From NCBI GenBank assembly GCA_910583555.1, contig CAJTXO010000002.1, positions 157,006 through 221,005 of the forward strand: a stretch of 64,000 nucleotides of DNA. Reading direction: 5' to 3'. Position numbers and translations under genes: made by a program. The notes under the pieces were generated by a model. That model saw only the letters and a program-made list of their open reading frames with translations. It had not been told where the DNA came from and did no database searches. This document shows positions 17,414 to 25,683 of the stretch, piece by piece (the first letter of the stretch is position 1; each line of letters opens with the position of its first letter). The stretch comes from an uncultured Eubacterium sp. Its GTDB lineage: Bacteria; Bacillota; Clostridia; Lachnospirales; Lachnospiraceae.

Positions 17414-18523
17414 ATGTTTAAGCTTGCCATGCGCACTTTTTTGAAAACAATGGGAATTATCGTACTGCTGATTGCTGTTGGCGTCGGAAGTTATTTCCTG
17501 ACGATGCTTTTTTATCAAACGACGGAACGGGACGAGAGGAGTACGAAATATAAGCATGTGATGGACATAAGTGTGGGCTCGGAGTCGAGTAACCTGATCT
17601 ACAGTGTGGACGCGGAGACAAAAAAAGTAAAGACGATCGTATTGGAACTGTTTGACAAGGAGACGGGAAACCTGGACTACGTAACCATTCCGGCAAAGAC
17701 GCAGATTTCCCTGTCGGAGAACAAGTATAATGAATATCTGGAAATCAGCGAGCAGATCCCGCAGATCGTGACATTACAGGACATCAACCAGTATTTCAGC
17801 GGGGATGTTGCCTACGAATATGGAATTTTATTGCTGCAGGAAGAATTAAATGTGGACATCGGCTATTTTACGGCGATGGACTCCAAAGAGTTTAGTAAGC
17901 GTTTTTCCCACAAGGACGGCGCCTACAAACCGAGACAGGAATATTTGGAGACGGTGGGGAAAAATAAAGATGAGTCGTCGATGAAGGACTTTATGGAGAA
18001 AGAGTGGGAGAGCGTGATATGCAATATTACGCTTGCCCAGAAACAGCAGTACGCGGCCGCGTTTCTCAACGTAAAACCAGAGTACATTTATGCCCACCGC
18101 GCGTATGCGGAAGAGGTGAAGGGCGGAGCGACGCTGGACGCGAAAAAAACGAAAAGTATGATCGATAAGATCTGGGACAGCAAGGCGAGAACGGATAAGC
18201 AGAAGAAAGTGGATGGGACGGCGGCGAAGACCGGCATAGAAAAGATCAAGTCGAGGAGCATACAGATCACGAACGGAAGCAAGATCAATGGTCTGGCGGC
18301 TTCATTTCAGGAAAAACTTGAGCGGGACGGCCTGTTTGTCATGGGCGTGGGTGATTTCAGCGGAGACATCCAGAAGCAGACGGTCATCTATGCGCGGAAG
18401 AAAAAATGGGGAAATTACCTGAAATCGTATTTCGCGAACCCGGTTGTCAAACAGGCGCCCGCGCTCACGAACGGAGCGGACATCGAGATCGTGCTGGGCA
18501 CGGATGATAAACCGAAGGAATAA
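17414..18523 (+). CDS. Membrane-anchored LCP-like protein with LytR_C domain
   Basis: A 369-residue protein. One N-terminal membrane anchor (residues ~10-35, MGIIVLLIAVGVGSYFLTML). Residues ~55-180 follow the outline of an LCP (LytR-CpsA-Psr) domain: SNLIYSVDAETKKVKTIVLEL, then VTIPAKTQISL where active LCP enzymes have IPRDT. The key Arg is thus replaced. The last ~95 residues (SIQITNGSKINGLAASFQEK) are a LytR_C domain. LCP enzymes attach glycopolymers to peptidoglycan; this one may be a non-catalytic relative. Start ATG 17414 with GAGAGG in front. Next in the cluster is a WecG/TagA-like protein, which fits an envelope glycopolymer role. Confidence 0.65.
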   Translation: MFKLAMRTFLKTMGIIVLLIAVGVGSYFLTMLFYQTTERDERSTKYKHVMDISVGSESSNLIYSVDAETKKVKTIVLELFDKETGNLDYVTIPAKTQISLSENKYNEYLEISEQIPQIVTLQDINQYFSGDVAYEYGILLLQEELNVDIGYFTAMDSKEFSKRFSHKDGAYKPRQEYLETVGKNKDESSMKDFMEKEWESVICNITLAQKQQYAAAFLNVKPEYIYAHRAYAEEVKGGATLDAKKTKSMIDKIWDSKARTDKQKKVDGTAAKTGIEKIKSRSIQITNGSKINGLAASFQEKLERDGLFVMGVGDFSGDIQKQTVIYARKKKWGNYLKSYFANPVVKQAPALTNGADIEIVLGTDDKPKE

Positions 18524-18537
18524 AAAGGAGAGCCCGG

Positions 18538-18579
18538 ATGATAGACTGCTGGAAAGAGCGAAAAAAACTGAAAGAATAA
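18538..18579 (+). CDS. Mini-ORF 1 of a tandem pair (13 residues)
   Basis: Encodes MIDCWKERKKLKE and stops. It is preceded by AAAAAGGAGAG, a good ribosome binding site. A near copy follows 14 bp downstream. Both lie between the LCP-like gene and the WecG/TagA-like gene. Could be a duplicated ribosome binding region carrying a chance reading frame, or a leader peptide. Confidence 0.35.
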   Translation: MIDCWKERKKLKE

Positions 18580-18593
18580 ATAGGAGAACACCG

Positions 18594-18659
18594 ATGATAA
18601 ACTGCTGGAATAAGCATAAAGAGCGAAAAAAAACGAAAGGAGAGAGTCATGGGAAATAA
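18594..18659 (+). CDS. Mini-ORF 2 of a tandem pair (21 residues)
   Basis: Encodes MINCWNKHKERKKTK plus six residues. It shares MI(D/N)CW and KERKK with mini-ORF 1 and is preceded by TAGGAGAAC. Its 3' end overlaps the start of the next gene (18649) by 11 bp, so translation of the two could be coupled. Confidence 0.35.
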   Translation: MINCWNKHKERKKTKGESHGK

Positions 18660-19434
18660 GGTCAAGATCATGGGGATGGAACTGGATATCATGTCGGAAG
18701 AAGCCCTGCAAAAAGAACTCGAAGGGTATCTTTCCAATGATTTCTTAAATGTGATCCACCTTATATCACTCGACTATATGGACGCTTTTGAGGAAAATGA
18801 ACAGATCCAGGAGACGCTGGGGGAGGCGGATCTTTTGCTTCCCGGCGAACAGGCGATTCTGAGTTCCAGTCATGTGGATGTGCTTGCGACCGGGGGAATG
18901 GTCGTCGATTACCGGGTCGCGGGGAGAGCGTGTGGAACGGACATGCTCCGTGGGCGGACATGTTATCTGATCCTCCGGGATAAAAAAGAAGCAAAAGTTG
19001 TCTACCGCTATCTGGCTTCCCATCATCCGGAATTAGAAGTGGTTGGCCTCTATACGTCGGACAGCGGCGTCACGGACGAGGCGCTGGTCAACGACATCAA
19101 TACGGGACTGCCGGATCTGATCTTTATGTCGATGGAAAGCCCTCACGCCGAGGAGTGGCTGTATGAAAACCGGGCGAAGATCAACGCGAAGCTGTGCGTT
19201 GTACTCGGCAGCGTGATGGATATGATCCTCCGCGAAAATATCCATATTCCCAAATACGTAAAGCGCCTGCATTTAGGGAAGGTTTATACGCTTCTGGCGC
19301 GCATTCCCTACGCGGATATGTGGAGGCGCCGAATATTCCGCAAGAAAATGGACAACTATAACAGTAAGAAGCTGATGGAATTAGCAGATGTTATAGAGGA
19401 GTTGTCTGATGAAGGCGAGAATAAGGGACAGTGA
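18649..19434 (+). CDS. WecG/TagA/CpsF-like glycosyltransferase relative
   Basis: A 261-residue cytoplasmic protein resembling the WecG/TagA/CpsF family: NVIHLISLDYMDAFEENEQI, then ADLLLPGEQAIL in the place of the usual ADLVLPDGxG, then a Rossmann-like second half (EVVGLYTSDSG, LPDLIFMSMESPHAEEWLYE). Members add the second sugar of teichoic acid or exopolysaccharide linkage units to a lipid carrier. The acidic residue normally found in the PDG motif is changed here, so activity is uncertain. RBS AAAGGAGAGAG. The 3' end overlaps yitT-like by 26 bp. Confidence 0.6.
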   Translation: MGNKVKIMGMELDIMSEEALQKELEGYLSNDFLNVIHLISLDYMDAFEENEQIQETLGEADLLLPGEQAILSSSHVDVLATGGMVVDYRVAGRACGTDMLRGRTCYLILRDKKEAKVVYRYLASHHPELEVVGLYTSDSGVTDEALVNDINTGLPDLIFMSMESPHAEEWLYENRAKINAKLCVVLGSVMDMILRENIHIPKYVKRLHLGKVYTLLARIPYADMWRRRIFRKKMDNYNSKKLMELADVIEELSDEGENKGQ

Positions 19435-20281
19435 ATTTGTATCGTACCTGCTTTTGACAGTGGGTACTTTTTTTATGGCGGCGGCGACAAATATCATCTA
19501 CGAGCCGCTCTCCATGGTGACGGGCGGTTTTTCCGGAATTGGCATTATTTTAAAAAAGGTATTGGGACACGCGGCGGGGATTTCCGTTCCCGTCGGACTG
19601 ACGACGACCCTGCTCAATGTGCCGTTGTTTCTCATCGCCATGAAGATGAGGGGCGCGAAATTTATCAAAAAGACGCTGTATGCCGCGACGTGTTTTTCGG
19701 TCGCGTTGTTTCTCGTTCCCACGTTTGCCATCACGCATGAGGATTATCTGATGGCGGCTGTACTCGGCGGCGCCCTGAACGGCACGGGGATCGGACTCGT
19801 GTTTTCACAAAACGCGTCCACGGGTGGCAGTGATCTGCTCAGTTCCCTGCTAAAGCGCTGGTTTCCGGGGGTCAGCGTCTCGGAACTTCTCATTTTCATC
19901 GATGGGCTCATCGTTTTGGCCGGAATGAGTATATTCGGCATAAATACGGGACTGTATTCGATTGTTGCCGTATTCGTGATGGGAAAAGTATCGGATGCGC
20001 TGATGGACGGCCTGAAATTTGCGAAAATGGCTTATATCATCTCGGATCATCCGGCTGATATATCCGAAATCATCATGAAAAAGCTGAACCGCGGCGTGAC
20101 TGGGCTGGACGGCAAGGGTATGTATTCGGGTCGGGAAAAGAATGTGCTCATCTGTGTCGTCTCAAAAAAGGAGATCGTCAAACTTATTGATATTGTGAAA
20201 TCGACGGATGAAAAGGCTTTTGTCATCGTGACGGATGCCAAAGAAGTTCTGGGAGAAGGCTTTGTTGTCTCATCCCCCTGA
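19409..20281 (+). CDS. YitT-family membrane protein
   Basis: A 290-residue protein. Residues 1-190 carry five or six membrane segments of the YitT/DUF161 type (EPLSMVTGGFSGIGIIL, NASTGGSDLLSSLLKRW). The C-terminal ~80 residues are a soluble DUF2179 domain (YIISDHPADISEIIMKKL, GVTGLDGKGMYSG). This is the standard architecture and length. Function of the family is not settled. Its start lies inside the upstream gene, so it is translationally coupled to the envelope cluster. Confidence 0.88.
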   Translation: MKARIRDSEFVSYLLLTVGTFFMAAATNIIYEPLSMVTGGFSGIGIILKKVLGHAAGISVPVGLTTTLLNVPLFLIAMKMRGAKFIKKTLYAATCFSVALFLVPTFAITHEDYLMAAVLGGALNGTGIGLVFSQNASTGGSDLLSSLLKRWFPGVSVSELLIFIDGLIVLAGMSIFGINTGLYSIVAVFVMGKVSDALMDGLKFAKMAYIISDHPADISEIIMKKLNRGVTGLDGKGMYSGREKNVLICVVSKKEIVKLIDIVKSTDEKAFVIVTDAKEVLGEGFVVSSP

Positions 20282-20310
20282 CAGGTTATGCAATTTTCAC
20301 AAAGATTTTG

Positions 20311-20328
20311 AAATTATTTAGATAATTT
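20311..20328. promoter_or_regulatory. Palindrome upstream of the MsmX-like gene
   Basis: AAATTAT and ATAATTT (20311-20317, 20322-20328) form a perfect inverted repeat around TTAG, about 85 bp before the start codon. It could be an operator; a -10-like TAAAAT lies ~30 bp downstream but I see no good -35. Confidence 0.35.
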
Positions 20329-20413
20329 GGATATGGAGTTTCTCCCCAAAGTGGTGTAAAATATTATTGTATTTAATAAAAAGAAAAATAATTTCCAGGG
20401 AGGAACAGTAAGA

Positions 20414-21526
20414 ATGGCTAGTTTATCATTAAAAAACATCAATAAAGTTTATCCAAACGGTTTTCACGCGGTAAAAGACTTTAATCTTGAAATCGAGGAT
20501 AAAGAGTTTATCATTTTCGTAGGTCCTTCGGGATGCGGTAAATCTACTACACTTCGAATGATTGCAGGATTGGAGGAGATTTCGAGCGGCGAGCTTTGGA
20601 TTGGAGATAAGCTGGTAAATGATGTAGAGCCTAAGGACAGAGACATTGCGATGGTATTCCAGAACTACGCATTGTATCCACATATGTCGGTATATGACAA
20701 TATGGCGTTTGGTCTGAAACTGAGAAAAGTGGCGAAAGACCAGATCGACCGCTTAGTACATGAGGCAGCTAAGATCCTTGATATTGAGCATTTGCTCGAT
20801 CGTAAGCCGAAGGCTTTGTCCGGTGGTCAGAGACAGCGTGTGGCGATGGGACGTGCCATTGTGCGTGATCCGAAAGTATTCCTCATGGATGAGCCGCTTT
20901 CCAACTTGGATGCAAAACTCCGTGTACAGATGCGTATTGAGATCTCGAAGCTTCATCAGAGACTGGAAACGACGATCATATACGTAACGCATGACCAGAC
21001 GGAGGCATTGACACTCGGTACGAGGATCGTTGTTATGAAAGATGGTATCGTGCAGCAGGTAGACAGTCCGCTGGATCTGTATATGCGGCCGAATAATCTT
21101 TTCGTAGCAGGATTTATCGGATCCCCGCAGATGAACTTCATCGACGCCAGGGTCGTAGTATCCGGGTCCGATGTACTTCTCTCGTTTGGTTCGAATACGG
21201 TGAAACTTCCGGAGAATAAAGCGAAGAAGTTGATCGAAGGCGGTTATGAGGATAAGATCGTCACATTTGGTATTCGTCCGGAGGACATCAAAGACGAAGA
21301 GGCGTTCATTAGTAAATCCCCGGATACGGTGATCGAGGCGACGGTAAAAGTATACGAGATGCTCGGAGCAGAAGTGTTCCTGTACTTTACGGTAGAGGGA
21401 ACAGACATTACTGTGCGTGTAAATCCGCGTACGACAGCTCGTCCGGGAGATACGATCAAGATTGCGCTTGACGCGGAAAAGATCCATCTGTTTGACAAAG
21501 AGACAGAGGTTACGATCACAAACTGA
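20414..21526 (+). CDS. msmX: Sugar ABC transporter ATPase, MsmX/UgpC type
   Basis: A 370-residue CUT1-type ATPase. Walker A GPSGCGKST, signature LSGGQRQR, Walker B VFLMDEPLSNLDAKLR, switch YVTHDQTEAL, then a TOBE/MalK-like regulatory domain (residues ~235-370, FGIRPEDIKDEE). In Firmicutes one MsmX energises many separate carbohydrate permeases, and here there is no permease or binding protein next to it, which fits. The symbol rests on family and context; UgpC is the alternative name. RBS AGGGAGGAAC. Ends in a strong terminator, so monocistronic. Confidence 0.88.
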   Translation: MASLSLKNINKVYPNGFHAVKDFNLEIEDKEFIIFVGPSGCGKSTTLRMIAGLEEISSGELWIGDKLVNDVEPKDRDIAMVFQNYALYPHMSVYDNMAFGLKLRKVAKDQIDRLVHEAAKILDIEHLLDRKPKALSGGQRQRVAMGRAIVRDPKVFLMDEPLSNLDAKLRVQMRIEISKLHQRLETTIIYVTHDQTEALTLGTRIVVMKDGIVQQVDSPLDLYMRPNNLFVAGFIGSPQMNFIDARVVVSGSDVLLSFGSNTVKLPENKAKKLIEGGYEDKIVTFGIRPEDIKDEEAFISKSPDTVIEATVKVYEMLGAEVFLYFTVEGTDITVRVNPRTTARPGDTIKIALDAEKIHLFDKETEVTITN

Positions 21527-21546
21527 TCAGATTAGGATTTTGACAG

Positions 21547-21586
21547 AAAGGGAATACCCGAGAGGATTGGGTATTCCCTTTATTTT
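21547..21586 (+). terminator. Terminator of the MsmX-like gene
   Basis: GGGAATACCC (21550-21559) and GGGTATTCCC (21569-21578) form a perfect 10 bp stem with a 9 nt loop, followed by TTTATTTT. Confidence 0.9.
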
Positions 21587-21666
21587 CTGCCCTTTACTTT
21601 TTGGCGGAAAAATGATACAATAACTTATAATGCGACAGGAGTAGACTTGCGTTGGAGGGAGATGCC

Positions 21667-22755
21667 ATGATCTCAAATCAGATTTTACAAAATACGGTAG
21701 ACGGTGTAAATGGGATTACTAAAATGGATCTGTGTGTGATGGACACGGAGGGCAATGTTTTGGCCGCTACTTCAGAAGATTTTTCCAAATTCGAGGAGGA
21801 TGGTCACAGCTTTGTCCAGTCCCCGGCGGACAGCCAGGTACTCCATGACTGTCAGTTTTTCAAAATATACGATGATACCCAGCTGGAGTACATCGTTGTC
21901 GTCCGCGGCGATTCTGAGGATGCGTATACGATCGGAAAGATGATCGTTCTGCAGATCCAGGGTCTTCTGGTGGCGTATAAGGAGAGGTACGATAAGGATA
22001 ATTTTATCAAAAATCTATTGTTGGATAATCTATTGATGGTGGATATTTTTAACCGCGCGAAGAAACTTCATATCGAGATGAATGCGAAGCGGGTCGTGTT
22101 TATGATCGAGACGAATAAGGAAAAGGACAACGGCGCGCTGGAGACGGTGCGCAGCATGTTTGCCACCCAGACGCAGGATTTTATCACGGCGGTGGATGAG
22201 AAAAGCATCATTTTGGTGAGGGAGCTGCGGGGCAAGGAAAAGATCGAGGATCTTGAGAAAACGGCAGCGGTCATCGTCGATATGCTGAATACCGAGGCGA
22301 TGTCCCGGGTCCATGTGGCGTTTGGCACGGTGGTGAACGATCTGAAGGAAGTATCCCGTTCGTATAAAGAGGCAAAGATGGCGCTCGACGTGGGGAAGAT
22401 CTTCTACAGCGACAAGCGTGTGATCGCCTATGGAAACCTGGGGATCGGCCGCCTGATCTACCAGCTGCCGATGCCGCTTTGCAAAATGTTTATCAAAGAA
22501 ATTTTTTCCGACCGGCCGCCAAATGATTTTGATGAGGAAACGCTGACGACGGTCAATAAATTTTTTGAAAATAACCTCAATGTATCCGAGACTTCAAGAC
22601 AGCTCTACATTCACCGGAACACGCTGGTTTACCGGTTGGATAAGCTGCAGAAGAGTACGGGGCTGGATTTGAGGGTATTCGACGACGCGATCACGTTTAA
22701 GATCGCGCTGATGGTCGTGAAATATATGAATTATTTGGAGTCTATCGACTACTGA
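21667..22755 (+). CDS. CdaR/PucR-type transcriptional regulator
   Basis: A 362-residue regulator. N-terminal ligand-binding region resembling the sugar-diacid recognition domain (MDLCVMDTEGNVLAATS), a central GGDEF-like middle domain (VHVAFGTVVNDLKEVSRSYK) and a C-terminal PucR-type helix-turn-helix (NLNVSETSRQLYIHRNTLVY). ATG 21667 is chosen because TGGAGGGA precedes it; TTG 21652 is in frame but overlaps that site. It is followed after 19 bp by ftsE, which may simply be read-through. Its placement behind msmX suggests a link to carbohydrate use, but the effector is unknown. Confidence 0.8.
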   Translation: MISNQILQNTVDGVNGITKMDLCVMDTEGNVLAATSEDFSKFEEDGHSFVQSPADSQVLHDCQFFKIYDDTQLEYIVVVRGDSEDAYTIGKMIVLQIQGLLVAYKERYDKDNFIKNLLLDNLLMVDIFNRAKKLHIEMNAKRVVFMIETNKEKDNGALETVRSMFATQTQDFITAVDEKSIILVRELRGKEKIEDLEKTAAVIVDMLNTEAMSRVHVAFGTVVNDLKEVSRSYKEAKMALDVGKIFYSDKRVIAYGNLGIGRLIYQLPMPLCKMFIKEIFSDRPPNDFDEETLTTVNKFFENNLNVSETSRQLYIHRNTLVYRLDKLQKSTGLDLRVFDDAITFKIALMVVKYMNYLESIDY

Positions 22756-22774
22756 TTATTTGCGGGAGGGGACG

Positions 22775-23488
22775 ATGACGGATAAAAGGCGTTTGCCAAT
22801 CATAGCACTGGACCATGTGAGCAAGCAGTACCAGACGGGCGCCCAGGCGTTAAAAGATATCACGCTTCGCATCGAGAGCGGCGAGTTTGTCTTTCTCGTG
22901 GGGAAGAGCGGTTCCGGCAAGTCGACATTTATCAAGCTGCTTTTGAAGGAACTGGATCCGACTTCGGGAAAACTGCATATTGCCGGACGGCTTGTCAATA
23001 AGCTGAAGCGGAAGCAGGTGCCGTTGTACCGCCGGAATATCGGCGTCGTGTTTCAGGACTTCCGTCTTTTGAAGGACAGGACGGTATTTGAAAACGTGGC
23101 GTTTGCCCAGAGGATCATCGGCCGGGGCAAGCGGGAGATCATACGGAATGTGACGACGATGCTGACGATCGTCGGCCTGACGGATAAGGCCGACGCGTTT
23201 CCGGATGAACTGTCTGGCGGGGAGCAGCAGCGTGTGGCCATCGCGCGGGCGCTCGTGAACCAGCCCACGATCCTTTTGGCGGATGAGCCCACGGGAAATC
23301 TGGACCCCCAGAACGCATGGGATATTATGATGCTTTTGCAGGAGGTAAATAAAATGGGAACGACGGTCGTCGTCGTCACGCACAATGATGATATTGTGGA
23401 CGTCATGCAAAAGAGGGTTGTCACGCTGGAAGAGGGGAAGATCATCCGCGACGACAAAAAAGGTGGATATGAATATGAGAGGGATTAG
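22775..23488 (+). CDS. ftsE: Cell division ATPase FtsE
   Basis: A 237-residue ABC-type ATPase: Walker A VGKSGSGKSTFIKLL, signature LSGGEQQR, Walker B ILLADEPTGNLDP, switch VVTHND. Sequence wording (HVSKQYQTGAQALKDI, VVFQDFRLLKDRTVFENV) is that of FtsE. It works with FtsX to control extracellular murein hydrolases. ATG 22775 with GGGAGGGG in front; overlaps ftsX by 14 bp. The gene is followed by ftsX, an EnvC-like activator and a CtpA-type protease, a coherent wall-remodelling operon. Confidence 0.92.
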   Translation: MTDKRRLPIIALDHVSKQYQTGAQALKDITLRIESGEFVFLVGKSGSGKSTFIKLLLKELDPTSGKLHIAGRLVNKLKRKQVPLYRRNIGVVFQDFRLLKDRTVFENVAFAQRIIGRGKREIIRNVTTMLTIVGLTDKADAFPDELSGGEQQRVAIARALVNQPTILLADEPTGNLDPQNAWDIMMLLQEVNKMGTTVVVVTHNDDIVDVMQKRVVTLEEGKIIRDDKKGGYEYERD

Positions 23489-24386
23489 TGTTTTTGTTTA
23501 CAGTGTCAGGCAGGGGATGAAGAGCCTGAGAAAGAACCGGATGTTCACGCTGGCATCGATCGGAACGATCGCGGCGTGTCTCTTTCTGTTTGGCCTGTTT
23601 TATTTTATCGTCAGCAATTTTCAGCATATGATTAAAGAAGTGGAAACGACGGTCGGAGTTACCGTGTTTTTTAACGATGGGATCTCGCAGGAGCAGATCG
23701 ACTCCATCGGCGAGGCCATCCGCTTCCGCGAAGAGGTGGATCATATCGAGTTCATTTCGGCGCAGGAGGCGTGGGAGAAGTTTGTGCGGGAAAATTTCAG
23801 CGATAATACGGAGCTGGTGGACAGCTTCGGCACGGACAATCCGTTGGAAAATTCCGCCTCGTATCAGGTGTTTTTAAAGGATATTTCCGACCAGCAGCAG
23901 GTGGCGGAATACGTGAAGGGGATTGAGGGAGTCAGGACGGTGAAACGTTCCGATGAGACGGCGAAAAATCTCGAAAACGCAAATCTTCTCGTCAGTTATG
24001 TTTCGATTGCCATCATTGGCATTTTGCTGGCTGTGTCGGTATTTCTCATTAACTCCACCATTTCCACCGGTATTACGGTGCGAAGGAGTGAGATTGAGAT
24101 CATGCGGCTGATGGGGGCTTCCGACTTTTTTATCCGGGCGCCTTTTATCGTAGAGGGGGTAGTGATCGGCCTGGTTGGCGCGCTGATCCCGCTCGTGATC
24201 CTGTTTTTTAGTTATAATACGATCATACAATATATAAAAACCCGTTTCGAGGTGATTTCGGGGTGGCTCGACTTTCTCGGGGCGGTGCAGGTGTTTCAGA
24301 TGCTCATCCCGGTCTGTCTGCTGATCGGCATAGGGATCGGTTTTATAGGCAGCTTTGTCACGGTTCGAAAGCATTTGAACGTATGA
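23475..24386 (+). CDS. ftsX: Cell division permease FtsX
   Basis: A 303-residue protein with the FtsX layout: one N-terminal membrane segment (~25-48), an extracellular loop (ECD, ~50-160), then three C-terminal membrane segments. Motifs such as VRRSEIEIMRLMGASDFFIR are typical. The ECD is the docking site for murein hydrolase activators, here probably the next gene product. Start ATG 23475 (MRGISVF) has AGGTGG 8 nt upstream; ATG 23469 is only 2 nt from it. Confidence 0.92.
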   Translation: MRGISVFVYSVRQGMKSLRKNRMFTLASIGTIAACLFLFGLFYFIVSNFQHMIKEVETTVGVTVFFNDGISQEQIDSIGEAIRFREEVDHIEFISAQEAWEKFVRENFSDNTELVDSFGTDNPLENSASYQVFLKDISDQQQVAEYVKGIEGVRTVKRSDETAKNLENANLLVSYVSIAIIGILLAVSVFLINSTISTGITVRRSEIEIMRLMGASDFFIRAPFIVEGVVIGLVGALIPLVILFFSYNTIIQYIKTRFEVISGWLDFLGAVQVFQMLIPVCLLIGIGIGFIGSFVTVRKHLNV

Positions 24387-24401
24387 GAATGGAGGGAACG
24401 T

Positions 24402-25661
24402 ATGAAGAGGAGGATAGTGCGGCTGGCAGTCAGCGCTGTTTTGACCGCCGGCATGCTGTGCGGTTTTTATCTGTTCCGGCCGAGCGCGGTGGCGGAAACG
24501 TCGGAGCTCGACGAGAAGATCCAGGAGGCCGAGGAGGCGAAACAGAAGGCGGAAAAGCATGTCAAAGAACTGGAGAAGGAGATTGCCGAGCTGGAGAACA
24601 GCAAGGAAGATGTTGCCCAGTATGTGGAGAAGGTCGATAAAAAGATCGAGAAAGTAACAGAAACGCTCTCATCGCTGGAAAAACAGGTGGATGCCGCCCA
24701 CAAGGAGCTGAAACAGCTGGAGACGGAAGTGGAAGCTGCCGAGAATGTGGAAAAAGAGCAGTATGAAACGATGAGAAAACGAATAAGATATATGTATGAA
24801 AATGGCGGCGAAGATTATATGGATGTCATTTTCAGCGCGAAGAGCCTCGGAGACCTGCTGAACCGTTCCGAGTACATCGAGAAGATTTCCCAGTACGACG
24901 CCAACTTGTTTTCCCAGTTCGTGAAGACAAAGGAGGATGTGGAGAAGAAGCAGACGAGGATGCGGGCGAAGGCCGGGGAGATCGCGGCGCTCAGGGAAGA
25001 GGCGGTTGCGGATAAGGCCGCGTTAAAGGAATTGAAAGCTGGCAAAAAGGAGGAAATGGGAAAACTCGACAACGCCATTTCCTATACGGATGAAAAAGTA
25101 CAGAATTTCCAGGATCAGGTGGCAAAACAGGAGCAGGAAGTGGAAAACCTGCTGCGGGAGAAGCAGGAGAAGATCGCAAAGCAGGAGGCCGAGCAGAGAG
25201 CGGCGGCCGGCGGCGCGTCGCAGCCTTCCGCGGCACAGCCTGCAGGGAATCAGTATGCCAATACCGGACAGCTTCGCTGGCCGCTCCAGGAACAGGGAAG
25301 GATCTCGTCCCGCTTCGGCAGCCGTACGAGTCCGACGCAGGGAGCGAGTACGGAGCATCACGGCATCGACATCGCGGTTTCCGAGGGCGCGCCGATCGTG
25401 GCGTCGGCGGACGGTACGGTAGTGACGGCTACGTATAGCGCGAGCGCTGGAAACCATGTGATGATCTATCACGGAAATAGTTTATATACGGTCTATATGC
25501 ACGCGTCCCGCCTCGCTGTCAGCGAGGGGACGAAGGTCAAACAGGGGGATGTGATCGCCTATGTCGGATCCACTGGTATTTCGACGGGGGCACATCTGCA
25601 TTTCGGCATTTCGATCAACGGCGAATATGTGGATCCACTCATTTATGTGAGCCAGGTGTAG
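24402..25661 (+). CDS. EnvC-like M23 peptidase with coiled coil
   Basis: A 419-residue exported protein: signal peptide or anchor (residues 5-30), a long coiled coil (~30-270, rich in Glu/Lys heptads) and a C-terminal LytM/M23 domain. The zinc ligands appear intact: HHGIDIA (His, Asp) and GAHLHF (His-x-His). That implies it could cleave peptidoglycan itself, unlike E. coli EnvC which is degenerate and only activates amidases; it resembles PcsB/CwlO-type partners of FtsEX in function. It sits directly after ftsX, which supports the FtsEX partnership. A Gln/Ala/Ser-rich linker (AAGGASQPSAAQPAG) separates the domains. Confidence 0.88.
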   Translation: MKRRIVRLAVSAVLTAGMLCGFYLFRPSAVAETSELDEKIQEAEEAKQKAEKHVKELEKEIAELENSKEDVAQYVEKVDKKIEKVTETLSSLEKQVDAAHKELKQLETEVEAAENVEKEQYETMRKRIRYMYENGGEDYMDVIFSAKSLGDLLNRSEYIEKISQYDANLFSQFVKTKEDVEKKQTRMRAKAGEIAALREEAVADKAALKELKAGKKEEMGKLDNAISYTDEKVQNFQDQVAKQEQEVENLLREKQEKIAKQEAEQRAAAGGASQPSAAQPAGNQYANTGQLRWPLQEQGRISSRFGSRTSPTQGASTEHHGIDIAVSEGAPIVASADGTVVTATYSASAGNHVMIYHGNSLYTVYMHASRLAVSEGTKVKQGDVIAYVGSTGISTGAHLHFGISINGEYVDPLIYVSQV

Positions 25662-25683
25662 AAATTGTGAAGGAAGTGATTTT

